Shown piece after piece: positions 41,524 through 54,142 of a DNA stretch of 64,000 nucleotides. Each line of letters starts with the position of its first letter. The first letter of the stretch is position 1. The translations under genes were made by a program, and so were the position numbers. Below the pieces are notes generated by a model that was not told where the DNA came from, ran no database searches, and saw only the letters and a list, made by a program, of their open reading frames with translations. Origin of the DNA: Rhipidocladum racemiflorum (taxonomy: Eukaryota > Streptophyta > Magnoliopsida > Poales > Poaceae); the NCBI GenBank assembly GCA_036346355.1, contig CM070584.1, positions 27,002,039 through 27,066,038 of the forward strand, given 5' to 3'.

Positions 41524-42255
41524 CTATTGCTTCAATCTTATGCAGGTTGGCTTGATCCCGCGGTGGAGACCAGGAAGCCAAGCGACTTTCCAGATGACAC
41601 CCGAACACGCACTTCTCAGATTCACTTTAAGCGGTAGTGCCGAGGTGGGAGAAAGTTTCCTCCAGATCTTCAACCAACCCATCGCCTTAGCTTTTATCAC
41701 CAAGTCATCAACATATACCTCCGTGTTCTTCCCAATTTGTGACTTGAATACAATATGCATGGCTCATTGGTATGTGGATCCGGCATTCTTCAACCCAAAG
41801 GGCATTCGAACATAACGTACACACCAAAAGGGGTTACAAAGGCCGTCTTTTCTTCGTCTTCTGCGCCATTCTAACTGATGATATCCTGAGTAGGCGTCTA
41901 GGAAACATAGAGCTTCACATCCTGCCGTAGAATCGACAACGAGGTCAATCCTTGGCAGAGGGTAAGGGTCCTTAGGGCAGGCTTTATTGAGGTCGGTGAA
42001 GTCTATACACATTCGCCACTTCCCATTGGACTTCTTCACGAGCACGGGGTTAGCCAGCCACTCAGGGTAGGCGGCTTCCCGCACAACTCCGGCTTGCAAT
42101 AGCTTCTCCACTTCTTCCCGAATGGCCTCTTGTCGCTCTGGCGCTTTGCCTCGGACCTTCTGCCGGTGGAGTGCGCTCGAGCGGCGTTGCCATGTCGGTG
42201 CTCGATCACCTCCTAGGGACCCGGTCATTTCGAGATGGTTCCCAGGCGAACACAT
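41524..42255 (-). pseudogene. Tat reverse transcriptase
   Basis: NPVLVKKSNGKWRMCIDFTD, LNKACPKDPYPLPRIDLVVD, CFLDAYSGYHQ, MPFGLKNAGSTYQ, then in another frame TEVYVDDLVIKAKA with the catalytic YVDD. A frame change occurs at about 41762. The rest up to 41267 is degraded. Confidence 0.88.
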
Positions 42256-42697
42256 CTAGATTAGACCGGAGGAAGGTGACGAGCGTCTTCCTATTTGGCG
42301 CCGAGATCAGCGCCGATTCTCACAGCCTTTGCCCGAGCCTTCCTCACCCACGGGACCACCTTCACCTCACCCGAGGGACTGGGTGAAGCGGCCTTGGCCG
42401 GGGAGCGCTCGAGGGGTCTTACGTGCCACGCGCTGAACAGCGGCTCCAAAGTCTTGCACTTGCTTATCGAGGCGCAAGGCTTCGAGCTTGTCCACCTTTA
42501 CCACAATTGGGCCCTCGGCCCAGGGGATCTTCATCGACAAATAAGCATGATGCGTAATCGCCATAAATTTGACTAGCGCTGGCCGCCAAGCAGGGCATTG
42601 TAAGGGAGGTCGAAGTCGGCGACCTCGGTTGATGAGTTCCGTCCGGAAGTTTTCGCGCTTCGAACGTGACGGGCAGCTGGACTTGTCCCAGGGGGCA

Positions 42698-44702
42698 TTA
42701 GGCCCATCCCGGGCAATTCCATAAAAGCGCGGGCGCAGCTTCTTCATAAGGTATTTGGAGTGCTTGATACGCCCGATCGACAAAGCAGTTGATGGCACTT
42801 CCTCCATCAACGAGTACTCGCCAAGCCGCATTCCTGACCGTAGGGGCGACCACGATCGGGAGATGGTTTGGGCCTGAAGTGTTCGCCGGGTGGTCGGCCC
42901 GACTGAAAGTGATCGATTGATCCGACCACTTCAGCAGCCGACTCGTCCCGGGCTCTGGCATGGTGGCACACACCTGTCTCAGCTCTCGCTTGTACTGCGA
43001 GTTGGAAGAGTAGGTGGCCGAGCCCCCATGAATGTACGCCACCGTGTGCTCGGCTTGTTGGAAAGCCAGTGGGGTGTCATCTTCGTCGTCATCATCTTCG
43101 CGATCCTTTTCGCGGCGCTTCTTGAGCCGCTTTTCCACCAACTTGGACACAACCTGGCAATCTTCCAAGTCGTGCCCATTTGTGCGGTGGATGGGGCAGT
43201 ATGGCTTGCCCCTATCGTCTTCACGGCGGGGAGAACGGCGGTCCCTGCGATTGTCTCGCTGGTCCCGGCGATCTCTCCTTCGCTCCTGATCGTCGCGCCG
43301 CTGAGGCTTGGCTTCTGGATCGGCCACCAAAACCTCTCGGGCGACGGCCTTCTTGCGCTTCTTCTTTTTGCGGTCGGAGGACTTCGACGCTCCGGCTTCG
43401 TCAGGGTTTGAGGGCCCTGCTGCACCCTTCCGAGCCTCCGCTGCCCGGGCACACTTGTGAGCCAGGGAGAAAAGCTCGGAAGTGGTAGCGACAGTGCGGG
43501 TAGCCATCTTCTCCCGCATCTTCTGATCCCTAACCCCTCTCCGGAACGCAATGATGACCGACTGCTCAGAGATCCGGGGGATCGTATTGCGGCAATGGCT
43601 AAACCGCCGAATAAACCCCCTCAGGGACTCCCCCTCCGTCTGCTCCAAAGCGTGGAGGTCGTCCTCCACACCCGGTTGAGCGTAGGAGCCCTGAAAGTTG
43701 GCTACAAAAATGTCGCCTGATTCCTCCCACGAGTGTACCGAACCTCGAGGAAGGTTCAAGCCAGAGCGCGAGCGAACTGTCGGCGACATCGGAAGTAGTT
43801 GGCCATAACTCTATCTCGACCCCGGCAAAGACGCACCACCGTCGTATAAATCTGCAGGAATTCTTCAGGGTTGGTGGTGCCGTCATACTTCTCGATGGGC
43901 GCGGGACGAAATCTCTCTGGCCACGCCGATTGGCGTAGACGGAGGGAAAACGCCTGGCACCCAACATTATATGGGGAGTAGTGTCGCCCACCAGCCCCCT
44001 GACCCTGAGATGGGGTCGAGGAGTGCGAGTCTACACTCTCCCCAGAGTCGGAAGGGGAAGCTCCCTTCTGACTGACCGACAGCGGGGGTTCGGCGCGTCG
44101 CTGCGGATGACGCCTCCGAAGAACTTGACGCAGATCATCTCCCCGCTGGAGCCGCCCCTCGCTGAGGCGTGCCCTTAAATCCCCGCGGTTCTCCTCCGGC
44201 ATGGGAGTACCGCGGGAAGATGCGGAAGCTTGTGCACGTCCCTCGTTGCGAGGGGCTGCGGCCAGATACTCCTTCCCTTTATCCGGCCTCTGCGGCCGGG
44301 AGAGGTCGCCAAAGAGCGACTGGAAGCCTGTGCATCCACCATACGAACTCCTTGGCGGAGGACGCCGGAAGCCCCCGGCTGAATCGCCACAGCAACCTGC
44401 TGCTGGGCCGAGTCCACTAGACGGGCAATGTCCTGGAGCCAAGGGGTGGCTGGGGTGTCGCCCGTCAGTTGGACCGGAGGATGATCCAGGAGCAACCGGG
44501 CTGCATGAAGGCTTTGCATTGGGGTATCTTCCCCCAACAGCAAGCGCCGCTGGACCGGCTGAACTCCGGGCTTGGATGTGACTCGCGCCCCTCCCGCCGT
44601 AGAAGGACCCGGCTGACCCGACTCCCTTACCGGGAGCCGAGATCGGCTTCGGGCGCTGCTTTCCTCGGGGAGGGCGCTACGCTGGCGATGAGATTCCGCC
44701 AT
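42698..44702 (-). pseudogene. Tat gag and protease
   Basis: Start MAESHRQRSALPEESSARS at 44702, then shifts. Gag core: PIEKYDGTTNPEEFLQIYTT, HALEQTEGESLRGFIRRFSH, EQSVIIAFRRGVRDQKMREK. A highly charged Lys/Arg stretch precedes the CCHC-like knuckle YCPIHRTNGHDLEDCQVV. Protease carries VLVDGGSAINCFVDRAYQAL, with D-G-G-S in place of D-T/S-G. Two or more frame changes. Confidence 0.88.
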
Positions 44703-44768
44703 ACCGGATGATCTTCGGATTCTTGCTAACTCCTCAAAAAGGAATGGAAGAACGGAACGATCTAACCA

Positions 44769-44791
44769 CTAAGCCCCTACCTGGCGCGCCA
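44769..44791 (-). other. Tat element primer binding site
   Basis: On the minus strand TGGCGCGCCAGGTAGGGGC starts one base after the LTR end. It begins with the TGG expected opposite a tRNA CCA end. I cannot name the tRNA with certainty. Confidence 0.75.
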
Positions 44792-44792
44792 C

Positions 44793-45954
44793 TGTCGGCT
44801 TACCGGCCAACAGGCACCCTAAGATTGGGTGCTTGAGAGATTCGGACTGGGGGCTTTTGTGGTAACCGCTCCAGAGACAGGAAGAACGGGATGTTGGGAG
44901 CAAGCAAGAAGACGGTCGAGTTTACCCAGGTTCGGGCCCTCCAAAAGGAGTAATGACCCTAGTCCTGCTTGGGGGATTCTTCTCAATTCAAGGTTCTTAC
45001 AAGGCTGGGGAAGACGACCTTCTAAGGTTCCGCCAACCAACAAACAACAACCCTTCTCCCATGCACCCTAACTCCCTTTTATACTCGGGCTGGCTGAGGC
45101 GCATGGGGCTTACAAGCTTGCGTAAAGCAAGCGTCTGACACGCTACTACAGTGCATTTAATGCACCCGTCACACTCTCTTACATCACATTTAATGCCTGT
45201 CCTAGCCGACTTAGACTTCGCCTTGGGTCCCGCCTGTCTGTCACCCCTGCAGGCTCCGCCAGGAGAGAGGGGATGTCGATTCGGGGCCACCCATCATTAA
45301 TGCGCGCCTGGGGAAGACACGCCGCCATACCGCTGCCTACATATCCTGCATTTAATGCGCACGTCTCGCATTAAATATCCTTGACCCTTCGCCTCAGAGT
45401 ACGATTACGGGTTGATTCTTGGGAACTACGCCCGAGGAGTGGCTCGAACGCCACTCGCCCTCTTGGCGAGCACCTTTGCTGGTCGCCTCGAGGAGTGGCA
45501 CGAACGCCACTCGCCCCCTGGCGAGCACCTTTGCTGGTCGCCTGAGGAGTGGCTCAACGCCACTCGCCCCCTGGCGAGCACCTTTGCTGGTCGCCTGAGG
45601 AGTGGCTCGAACGCCACTGCCCCTGGGCGAGCACCTTCGCTGTCGCCCGAGGAGTGGCTCGAACGCCACTGCCCCTGGCGAGCACCTTCGCTGGTCGCCT
45701 CGAGGAGTGGCCTGAACGCCACCTGTCCCCTGGGCGAGCACCTTCGCTGGTCGCCTCGAGGAGTGGCCTGAACGCCACCTGTCCTCTTGGCGAGCACCTT
45801 CGCTGGTCGCCCTGAGGAGTGGCCTAAACGCCACCTGTCCTCTTGGCGAGCACCTTTGCTGGTCGCCCTGAGGAGTGGCCTGAACGCCACCTGTCCTCTG
45901 GGCGAGAGTACTTAAGGCGGCTGCGTGGGTACCCCAGCGTTTAATACGCTGACA
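44793..45954 (-). repeat. Tat element 5' LTR
   Basis: 1162 bp, same ends as 34408-35562, again with nine tandem units. Confidence 0.93.
45430..45903. repeat. 56-bp tandem repeats in Tat 5' LTR, 9 copies
   Basis: Same unit as at 35042-35515. The unit count agrees with the other LTR, but individual units differ by small indels. Confidence 0.95.
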
Positions 45955-46785
45955 CTATATTTGCACGGGTTGCAAACGGAGAGAGCTCAAGCAAGTGTTT
46001 AGTGCATGGGGCTAGAGAATTGCAGGAGTTGCAATTAGAGAGCTCATGCACTCTGATTTGATTTAGTTTGGTTTAGTGCATGGGGCTAGAGAATTGCAGT
46101 AGTTGCAATTAGAGAGCTCATGCACTCTAATCTGATTTAATTTGATTTGTTTATGGGTTTCGATCCTAAGTTCATGTGATACTTGCACCGTTGTGTTTGC
46201 AAGTCCGTTTGGTCGTGGTTTGACCATCACATGGCTAGGAGGATCAAACTCATAGACTCGTTGGTTATTTGCTTAATGGTTTTTGCAAATACGTCTTTGG
46301 GTTGTTTGCGAAAAGTATTTCCGCAAAGTGTTTGTAGTTTGCTTTGAGCCGGGCTTTTTGCATTTGTTGCAAAAAGAGAATGCTCAAGCATATAGTGGTT
46401 TGATTGTTTATTTGCGAGTTCGTTGTGCGAATAAACGGGAGGTCTATGGGTTCCGGTCCTGAAAGCATGTGATACTTGCACCGTGGTTTTTGCAAGTCTG
46501 TTTGGTCGTGGTTTGACCATCACATGGCTAAGAGGATAAACCTTATAGACTCTGAGTTTTATTTGCTTAATACGTTCTTGCAAATATAATCTTTGATTAG
46601 TTGTGAAAGGTGTTTTCGCAAAGTATTTGAAGTTTGGTTGAATTCTTTGAGCATGGTTTAGTGGTGTTGCAAAATTGTTTTGCAACTAAGTGTGATCGTG
46701 GTTTAATCACCTTTTGGCTCAAAGGATTGTCGGTTTGAAGTTTTGGAGAAAAGTTTTTAGCGAAAAACTGGTTTTTCTCCTGTGG

Positions 46786-47195
46786 CCGGCACTACCGATG
46801 GTATTGGTGCGGTAGTACCGCTGAGGCCGGCAGTACCGCTTATGGGAGCGGTACTGCCGCTCAAAGCGGCACTACCGGGTATATATCGTCGGTAGCTGTT
46901 TTCCAGTGAGCAGGTTGCTCAGTTTAGTTGGCCGGCACTACCGCCCATGTGGGGCCGGTACTGCCGGAGGTGCGGCAGTACCGGGGGTTGAACCCCGGTA
47001 GTTGTTTTACAAAACGGGGTGTTCTGATTGCTGAGGCCGGCAACCGCCCGATGGGGCGAGATCTTGCCGCTAGAGCGGCACTACCGGCAGTTTGCCTGCG
47101 GTAGTGCCGGGTAACTAGCCGTTGCCGACCGTTGGAGGTCAAGGCCGGCACTACCGGGGCTATGAAGCCGGTAGTGCCGGATAAGGCTGAAAAGT
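46786..47195 (+). repeat. Cluster of short inverted motifs ggcactaccg / cggtagtgcc in the solo LTR
   Basis: Roughly 13-15 copies or near-copies of a 9-10-mer in both orientations, ending about 40 bp before a TATA box. Adjacent copies can pair into small hairpins. Confidence 0.85.
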
Positions 47196-47234
47196 GGCAG
47201 TTTTGCCCCCAACGGCTACTTTTCGTGTGTGGGG

Positions 47235-47243
47235 CTATATAAG
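47235..47243 (+). promoter_or_regulatory. TATA box of the SIRE-like LTR
   Basis: ctatataag, followed about 30 bp on by a likely start region (ttgttgctacactc). The placement fits the U3/R border of this LTR. Confidence 0.65.
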
Positions 47244-48532
47244 ACCCCCTTGGGGGGCATTAGCTGGTTGTTGCTACACTCTAAAGTGCTCTTGAGCTAG
47301 GTTTGAGTTTGTGGGAGGGTTTGCATGGTTTTGCCTCTTCCAATTTGGTTTTGAGCTCAAGAGTGATTCTAATTGCATGAGTTGCAATTAGAGGGAGTTT
47401 GAGAGGACCCTAGTTGCATGAGTTGCACTAGGTGATCACCGGAGACGCGGAGGTGCGTTCGGTGAAGCTTGAGCGGAGTGCTCATCCTATTGCTCTTGGA
47501 GGTGGTGGCCTCCTAGACGGCGTCGGTGCGTTGTGCGCGGGAGCTCTCGAGGTTTGTGAGAAGCCCCGGCGAAAGTTTGTGAAGGTTGGTGCTTAGCCTA
47601 CCCGGCGGGGTGAAAAGCAACCATAGTGGATTCGAGGTGAAGGCTCAAGTGAGTGGGCCGGTCCAAAGTGAGTTGGACTTCCTCAACGTGGAGTAGGAGG
47701 GTTTGCTCCGAACCACGGTAAAAAGTTTTGTGTCTCTTGCCCTTTTACATTCAAGCATTTACTTTATTGCAATATTATCAATTGCTTGATTGTGAATAGA
47801 ATTGCTTAGTGTAGCTTGCTTGATCAACCTAGCAATTCTAGCTTAGAGACATAACTTAGTTAGTGCACTAGTGAGCCTAGTTGATTTAGGCTTTAATTGT
47901 CGAAACCTTATTCTTCCGCTTGCGCAATTTATTTGTGTAGGTTTTGACGTAGGGGTAATTAGAGGCGATCCTTGATTAGTAAGAAGAATTTTTAAAACGC
48001 CTATTCACCCCCCTCTAGGCGCATCCTCGACCCTACACCGTGCCTACAGTAGCGTGCCTCGGGCCGGCCCATTTGGCCATCTCTACTTAGTACCATCTTG
48101 CTTAGTGTTTAGTTTTTGGCTACATCCCTCCACTATATAATAGAGGCAATAGGCACCTAAGGGACTTGGGTTTTGTTTAGTAAATCAGTTTAGCTTCTAT
48201 GCTACTGTCCGTGCAAGCATGTGTCGATTAGACCGTCTGCGCACGTGTAAACAAGACTCCAAATTTCAGATTGGAAATTAAATATTCATATTCGCAATTT
48301 TAGATTGCTTGTTATCTTGTTCTTGCTCGTTCTTCGATTGCTTGTAGGAACCCAGACCCTCGTGGTCAGGTTGATCGCGCGCTGGCGAGATCAATAACCC
48401 TCTGGAGTTGGTGTATCGGTCGCTAAGGCGCAACGTCTTGGACGGCTGTAGTCGGGCCGCTAACGTTGACTCTCCACAAAAATCGAGATTTATCCTTCTC
48501 ATCGAAAGATCGGGACCGTTGTTTCTATCAAG

Positions 48533-48544
48533 TGGTATCAGAGC
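48533..48544 (+). other. Gypsy-1 primer binding site
   Basis: TGGTATCAGAGC two bases after the 5' LTR end. Confidence 0.9.
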
Positions 48545-49480
48545 ACCAGTTTGATCGGTGAGAGATTTCTAATTGTGCATTTTTTTTACCTATAGTTCAG
48601 AAAATCCAAAAAAAATATAGGGATTAGTCCTACTGTCCAAAACAATTTGTGCCTTCCGCTATTGCTGTGTAGTTTTTACTTGTTGAGTTTGTGGTTGCAT
48701 CGTCAAGTTAGTTGCTGGTCTTAGAGTCTAAGCCCTTAGAGTTTTGAGTTCTTGTCACGTTTTTTTTCATCACCGTTGCCATCACCGTCACGTCAAGTTT
48801 AAGTTGTTTTGGTTGAGAAGGAAACCGAGTTAGATCCGTTTTACATTCCGAGATTAGAGGGGTTAATTCCTTTGTTTCTGGTGTCTGCCAATTTAATTGT
48901 AAAAGAAAAGGCAAGTGCAAAAAAAAAGCCGCAAAAAAAGAAAGTTGTGAATTAGAAAGATTGGCAAGAACCGTCCCCTCTACTTGGAACATGATTCGTG
49001 TATTCCGCACAAGTTCTTTTAATTACCTTTATACCCTTGGTCAAAAAAATTCAAAAAAAAATAGAAGAAAAGAAGGAGCCCTAGCTATTTGCTTTGTGTT
49101 TTAGCGTGTCGGTTGGTGATCCGTGATTTCTCTTGTGTCTATGCTCGCGTCTCTAGTACGGTCTAGCCTAGGACCAGCATGGTACCGTCGTTGAATGATT
49201 ACTCAGCTTGTTTGACTAACGCGATTCTAGTTTTCCATTATACTTTTTCAGCCACCTATAGCTCCACAAATACTACTACCAACCAGGTACTAGTGACTAG
49301 CATCGATACACCATATCTCTAGGAGTTGTTGCCTTGTCGGTTGCTGTCACCATCTGCTAAGCTTGGTAAGAATTGGTAAGAACTTGACAAAACAAGTGGA
49401 GTGTGAGTGACTTAGCCACGTCCTAGTAGTTGCTAGGGGTATATTCTCGGTGATTGCTGGCTCCATTGTTTTGTTTAGCC

Positions 49481-51912
49481 ATGACAGGTTCTGAAGACAA
49501 TAGCATGCAACATTCTCCTCGCACCAAGGGCATCATCCAACACTTTGAGCGCCAAGTGATGCTACGCACAGAAGGCCTTGATGAGGATGTGCGGGTTACT
49601 AATGAGCGCCTAGGTGGTTTGGAGGCGGCTCAAATCAACACCAACGACAAGATTGCAACGGTGGAGACGTCTCTCGCTGAGATTTTGAGGCGGCTTGATG
49701 TTCAACGAGACCACCACAACCATGGTGATGTTCAACGAGACTACCACAACCATGGTGCCTTGGGCAGTGCAGCAGGTGAGAACAAGGATGACTATTCTGC
49801 TAACACCGATGTTGATGATTTAAACGCTCGTCCACGACGTTAGCTCCATCGCAATCGCCATGGCATGGGCCCTTTGCCACCGCGCCGTGAGGTACGTGAC
49901 CGTGATGATTCACTAGGAAAGATTAAATTCACCATTCCACCTTTTGATGGTAATACGATCCTGATGCATACCTCACTTGGGAATTAGCTATTGATCAAAA
50001 ATTTACTTGCCATGAATTTCCTGAGAACAAAAGGGTTAGGGCTGCTACTAGTGAATTAACTGATTTTGCTTTGATTTGGTGGAGTGAGTATCACCGTAAA
50101 CATCCAAATGCTGCTCAAACCTGGGATGATTTGAAAAGAATCATGAGAGCTAGATATGTTCCATCATATTATGCGCGTGATCTATTAAATAAATTGCAAC
50201 AATTAAGACAAGGTAGTCAAAGTGTAGAAGATTATTACAAGCAGTTGCAAATAGGAATGCTTCGTTGTGGATTAGAGGAAAATGAGGAGGCTTCTATGGC
50301 TAGATTCATGGGTGGGTTGAACCGTGAAATTCAGGACATTCTAGATTACAAAGAATACAATTCTATCACTCGTTTATTTCATCTTGCTTGCAAAGTTGAA
50401 AGAGAAGTGCAGGGATGGCGCACAAACACCAGGATTAACGTTTCTGCAGGCCGTGCTAGCACTTGATCTCCCCGTATACCTACTGCTCCCACGAGTCGCC
50501 AAACTACATGACTTCCCCCCAACAATAAGCCACGTCCTTCGTCTTCCGTTCCAACATCTAGGCCCCCCGAGGCGTCAAAGGGGCCCGTTGAAGCACCCGC
50601 CAAGAGTTCTTCTGTTGCTTCAACAGGGAGAACGAGAGATGTTCAATGTCATCAATGCAAAGGGTATGGCCATATGAGGAGTGAATGCCCAAGCAAACGG
50701 GTGCTGATTGTGCGGGATAATGATGAGTTTTCCTCTGCTAGTGATTTAGACAAAGATACCTATGCTATGCTTGCAGCTAACCATGCAGGAAGTGAAGATG
50801 AGCTTAATCAAGCAGAAGAGCACATTGACGCTAAGCATGCAGATCACTATGAGAGTCTTATTGTGCAATGTGTGTTGAGCGTACAAATGGGCAAGGCAGA
50901 GCAAAATCAACGATACAATTTGTTCCAAACCAAATGTGTGATCAAGGAACGCGCATGCCGTGTGATTATTGATGGCGAAAGCTGCAATAACCTCGCTAGC
51001 TCCGACATGGTCGAGAAGCTCTCACTTAACACCAGACCGCATCCTTAGCCTTATTACATCCAATGGTTCAACAATAGTGGTAAGGTAAAGGTAACACGGT
51101 TGGTGAGAGTACAATTTTCTATTGGCTCATATCATGACTTTGTTGATTGCGATATCGTACCTATGCAAGCATGTTCTATGTTGTTAGGTAGACATTGCCA
51201 ATATGATTAGGACTCTATGCATCATGGTAGAACCAATCAATATTCTTTTGTGCATAAAGAGAGGAAAATTGTGTTGCATCCTATGACTCCTGAGGCTATT
51301 TTAAAAGGTGAGATTGCTAGGGCTAGCAAAGAGAAAATTCGAGAGAATGCAAAGAGTGAGAATCAAATTATAGCAAAAGGGATTGAGCAACCTAAAAAGA
51401 AAGAATTTAACTCTGATATTGAGAAGAAAATTGAGATTAAATTGAAAGGTGCTTGCTTTCTTGCGACTAAATCTGTTGTGAATGAGTTGGATGCTAGTAT
51501 TTCTCATTGCTATGCTTTGGTTTGCAAAGAAACTTTGTTGTCACTGCAGGATATGTGTTCTTCTTTGACTCCTGTCGTCTCTAACCATTTGCAGGAGTAT
51601 GCTGACGTCTTCCCGAAGGACATTCCTCTAGGGCTACCACCAATCCGGGGGATTGAGCACCAAATTGATCTCATTTCAGGGGCATCTTTGCCCAATCGAG
51701 TACCATATAGAACCAATCCAGAAGAAACTAAAGAGATACAACGCCAAGTTCAAGAATTGCTAGATAAAGGGTACGTATGTGAATCTCTTAGTCCTTGTGC
51801 TGTTCCGATCATTTTAGTGCCTAAAATAAGATGGAACATGGCGCATGTGTGTTGAATGTAAAACAATTAATAATATCACCATTAGATATCGTCACCCTAT
51901 TCCTAGGTTAGA
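49481..51912 (+). pseudogene. Gypsy-1 gag, protease and RT N-terminus
   Basis: Start MTGSEDNSMQHSPRTKGI at 49481. A stop at about 49841 is followed by the same reading, GKIKFTIPPFDGN, and after a 1-base shift LAIDQKFTCHEFPENKRVRA, WWSEYHRKHPNAAQTWDDLK and YYKQLQIGMLRCGL (retrotransposon gag). Zinc knuckle CHQCKGYGHMRSECPSK near 50650. Protease: VIIDGESCNNLASSDMVEKL (Asp-Gly-Glu in place of the usual D-G/S-G). RT begins YADVFPKDIPLGLPPIRGIE and stops after the ITIRYRHPIPRLD reading, where the chromovirus LTR starts. Confidence 0.88.
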
Positions 51913-54096
51913 TGTTGGACCCCGGAATAACACCTCCGAAATCCTCTGTGTATTCTGTACTAGTCCAGGAAATGCTAGTACACACAGTAGAAATGAAACC
52001 ATAGCATATCCAGCGTTCTTTATTAAAAATAAATATTCAAAGTTACAAATGAAATGGCGCGCAGGCCAACGAATAAATAAAAATAGCGGAATTGAAGATT
52101 AATAAATAAAGCCCAATTAATTTGCCACAGGCAATCGACTAGGGGCACAGCCTAGTCCAACTGGTCCTCACCATCGTGATACTCCTCCTCTGAAGTAGTA
52201 AATTAAACAAGGGTGAGTACTAGTGTACTCAGCAAATCACACCGGTGATGCAATATAAATGTACAGGTAATAAAGGATGGCTATATGGTTTGTTTAAGCG
52301 TAAAGCAACAGTTTAATAACATTTTCAACAATTTTAAAAGGCATGCCTTATTCCGTAAATCAAATCTATACATTTTTAACTCAGGAATCTCTCCTGGAAT
52401 TGGCTAAGTTTTACCCATGATGGACTCCCTCCATCCAACATCATTTTCTGGAAATCAAATTTTAATTTACTAAAGTCTAATCTGAGAATGGCTTGCTCGG
52501 CATGCCCATAACCGCGGGCGCGACTAATCGATTAGTTTGACACTCTACAGAGGTTGTACAACTTTACCCACAAGACATAATATTTCCCCTTATGTCAACA
52601 CACTTCCTTTGGTGAGTGACAGAGAAAATTATGACAAGGCCCCTATATTAATTCATACATGTAGTCATGGCCGCTAAGGTTTCACCGCTGAAAGACTCCC
52701 TCTATTCAGAAGCCCCCTCTTGCGCCAAAGTGGCAGCATCACGCTTTCACCACACCACTACCCCCATATGGCATGACTGTCCATGAAATGATTTAATATG
52801 GCTAGCCAGGTCCGTCCCATTCCAGACTCGTGGTAGTACGGTTAGGCTTTACATTCAGCGAAACTCAGACCGGTCCTTAATTGACTAGGCGACACTTTCC
52901 ACAAACCCAATGTGATAACACCACTTTCCCACCATTTCTCGCCTGGTCTAAGTCATTTTCATTTTAACCATACTATCACCACATTAATACTAACATTGAT
53001 CATCATAAGTTTCCATTTGATCATGTCATCATTTTGGCATAAAATTCCCCAAAACTTCCTAAGTTCAATTCTAAGCAATGTCTAAATATTACCATAGTCA
53101 TAAATCATATTTTTTTTCCTAAGGTTACAAGGATATCGGAATTTAAATGTCAAAGGTGGCATATCAATCTGTGGGTTTAGCTAACATTTAAAACTAGGTC
53201 GAAAATTAATGTCTATAACAAATAAGCATGCAATAATTTAAATTCAACATACAAGTTCACAAACTGGGAGCAACATGATCAAGGTGGTGTGACTTTCCTG
53301 GTTCGACGAGTTGCTGCTCGAAATCGTCGTTCGGGAATTCCTTGGACTCTCCGTAATCTACGCGTAAAAAGCACCCAAATTCAAATAAAATCCAAATAAA
53401 TTCAAATAAATTAAAATTGAATTTCAAACTAGCACTAAACTAAAATTTAAGAATTAAAATGAATTTAGGAAGAAAAACGGAGCCAAACGGAGCTCGAACG
53501 GGCGAAAACGGGCACCCGGAAGTTTAAAACGATTAAAACGGAATTTTCTGGAATTTTTAAATTATTTTTATAAAGAAAAATCGGTTTACTGCGCAACGCA
53601 GACGGCAGCGCTGAAAATCGGATTTTGAATTTATTTTTAAAAAGAAAAACCGCTTTATGATGTCAGCATGACGTCATAAAGGTTTTTGAAAAACCTTTTT
53701 TTTCCTTAAATCGGTTGACGGGTGGGGCCACTGGGCCCGTGGACCCAGTCCACGCGTGGCCGTGGACCACACGCAAGCACGCTGAATGGCGCGCCAAGGC
53801 GCAGCGCCGAGCAGGTCGGCGGCACAAGCGGCGGCGAGGCCGAGGATCTCGGGCGGGCGGCGCAGAGCGGCGCCGTGAGCCGAGGAAGACGGCGCGGGCG
53901 CAAGACTGGGTGGAGAGGGAGCGGAGGAAGAGAGGGGAGGGCACGGAGAGAGGGGGTCCTGGGGCTTTATAGGGGAGAGGGCGGCGCGACTGCGGCGGTG
54001 TGGTTGCGGCACGGTGGCGGCTGAAGCGGCAGAGGCGTGCGCAAAGGGCGGCGGTTGCCATGCGCGGCGCGGGCGAGGAAGAAGCAGTATGCCACA
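51913..54096 (-). repeat. Chromovirus 3' LTR
   Basis: About 2184 bp. The + strand starts TGTTGGACCCCGGAATAAC and ends GCCACA; the minus strand precedes it with ctttttaaggtgggtaggtt, the purine-rich tract. A very GC-rich block at 53715-54060 has chance open frames on both strands and may be the LTR transcribed region. A related LTR starts at 62769. Confidence 0.8.
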
Positions 54097-54142
54097 AACC
54101 TACCCACCTTAAAAAGAATCTCGACCCCGAGATTCGAACTGG

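Larger units (their letters stand above)
34408..45954 (-). mobile_element. Tat-lineage Gypsy retrotransposon, 11.5 kb (minus strand)
   Basis: LTRs 44793-45954 (5') and 34408-35562 (3') with a perfect duplication ctata (34403-34407, 45955-45959). On the minus strand come PBS, gag, protease, RT, RNase H plus a second RNase H-like domain, then integrase. A ~3.5-kb 3' region with an antisense gene follows. The second RNase H and the extra ORF are hallmarks of Tat elements. The LTR parts outside the tandem repeats are almost identical, with several single-base indel differences near 34855-35025 against 45235-45425. All coding regions are frameshifted. Confidence 0.92.
33116..48037 (+). mobile_element. 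SIRE/Maximus-like Copia solo LTR, 3.4 kb net, split by the Tat element
   Basis: It begins TGTAAGTTCAAGCTCC and ends CTACA after the motif attcacccccctctaggcg, which I know from the 3' ends of SIRE/Maximus LTRs. A perfect duplication ccgtg flanks it (33111-33115, 48038-48042). No PBS, purine tract or coding region accompanies it, so it is a solo LTR. Two imperfect ~75-bp tandem units lie at about 46000-46140. Confidence 0.85.
32540..48085. mobile_element. hAT MITE (about 620 bp net) inside the Gypsy-1 LTR
   Basis: The ends TAGAGATGCCCAAACGGGC and, inverted, TAGAGATGGCCAAATGGGCC are flanked by tttagtac (32532-32539) and cttagtac (48086-48093), an 8-bp duplication with one mismatch. The arms are 576 bp and 43 bp because a solo LTR is inserted near its right end. 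No coding sequence. Confidence 0.88.
32074..48530 (+). repeat. Gypsy-1 5' LTR, interrupted
   Basis: LTR sequence is at 32074-32539 and 48094-48530 (about 903 bp net). It contains three ~62-bp units (aacatgttgaaacaaggagg ... gggccag) at about 32238-32430, where the 3' LTR has two. The end ...gtttctatca is followed by the PBS. Confidence 0.9.

Noticed and set aside
45394..45890. Open frames in the second LTR array
   Set aside because: Same tandem repeat in the other LTR; not a gene.
53663..54097. 144- and 112-codon minus frames plus + strand frames
   Set aside because: GC-rich block inside the chromovirus LTR; no homology recognised and both strands open.
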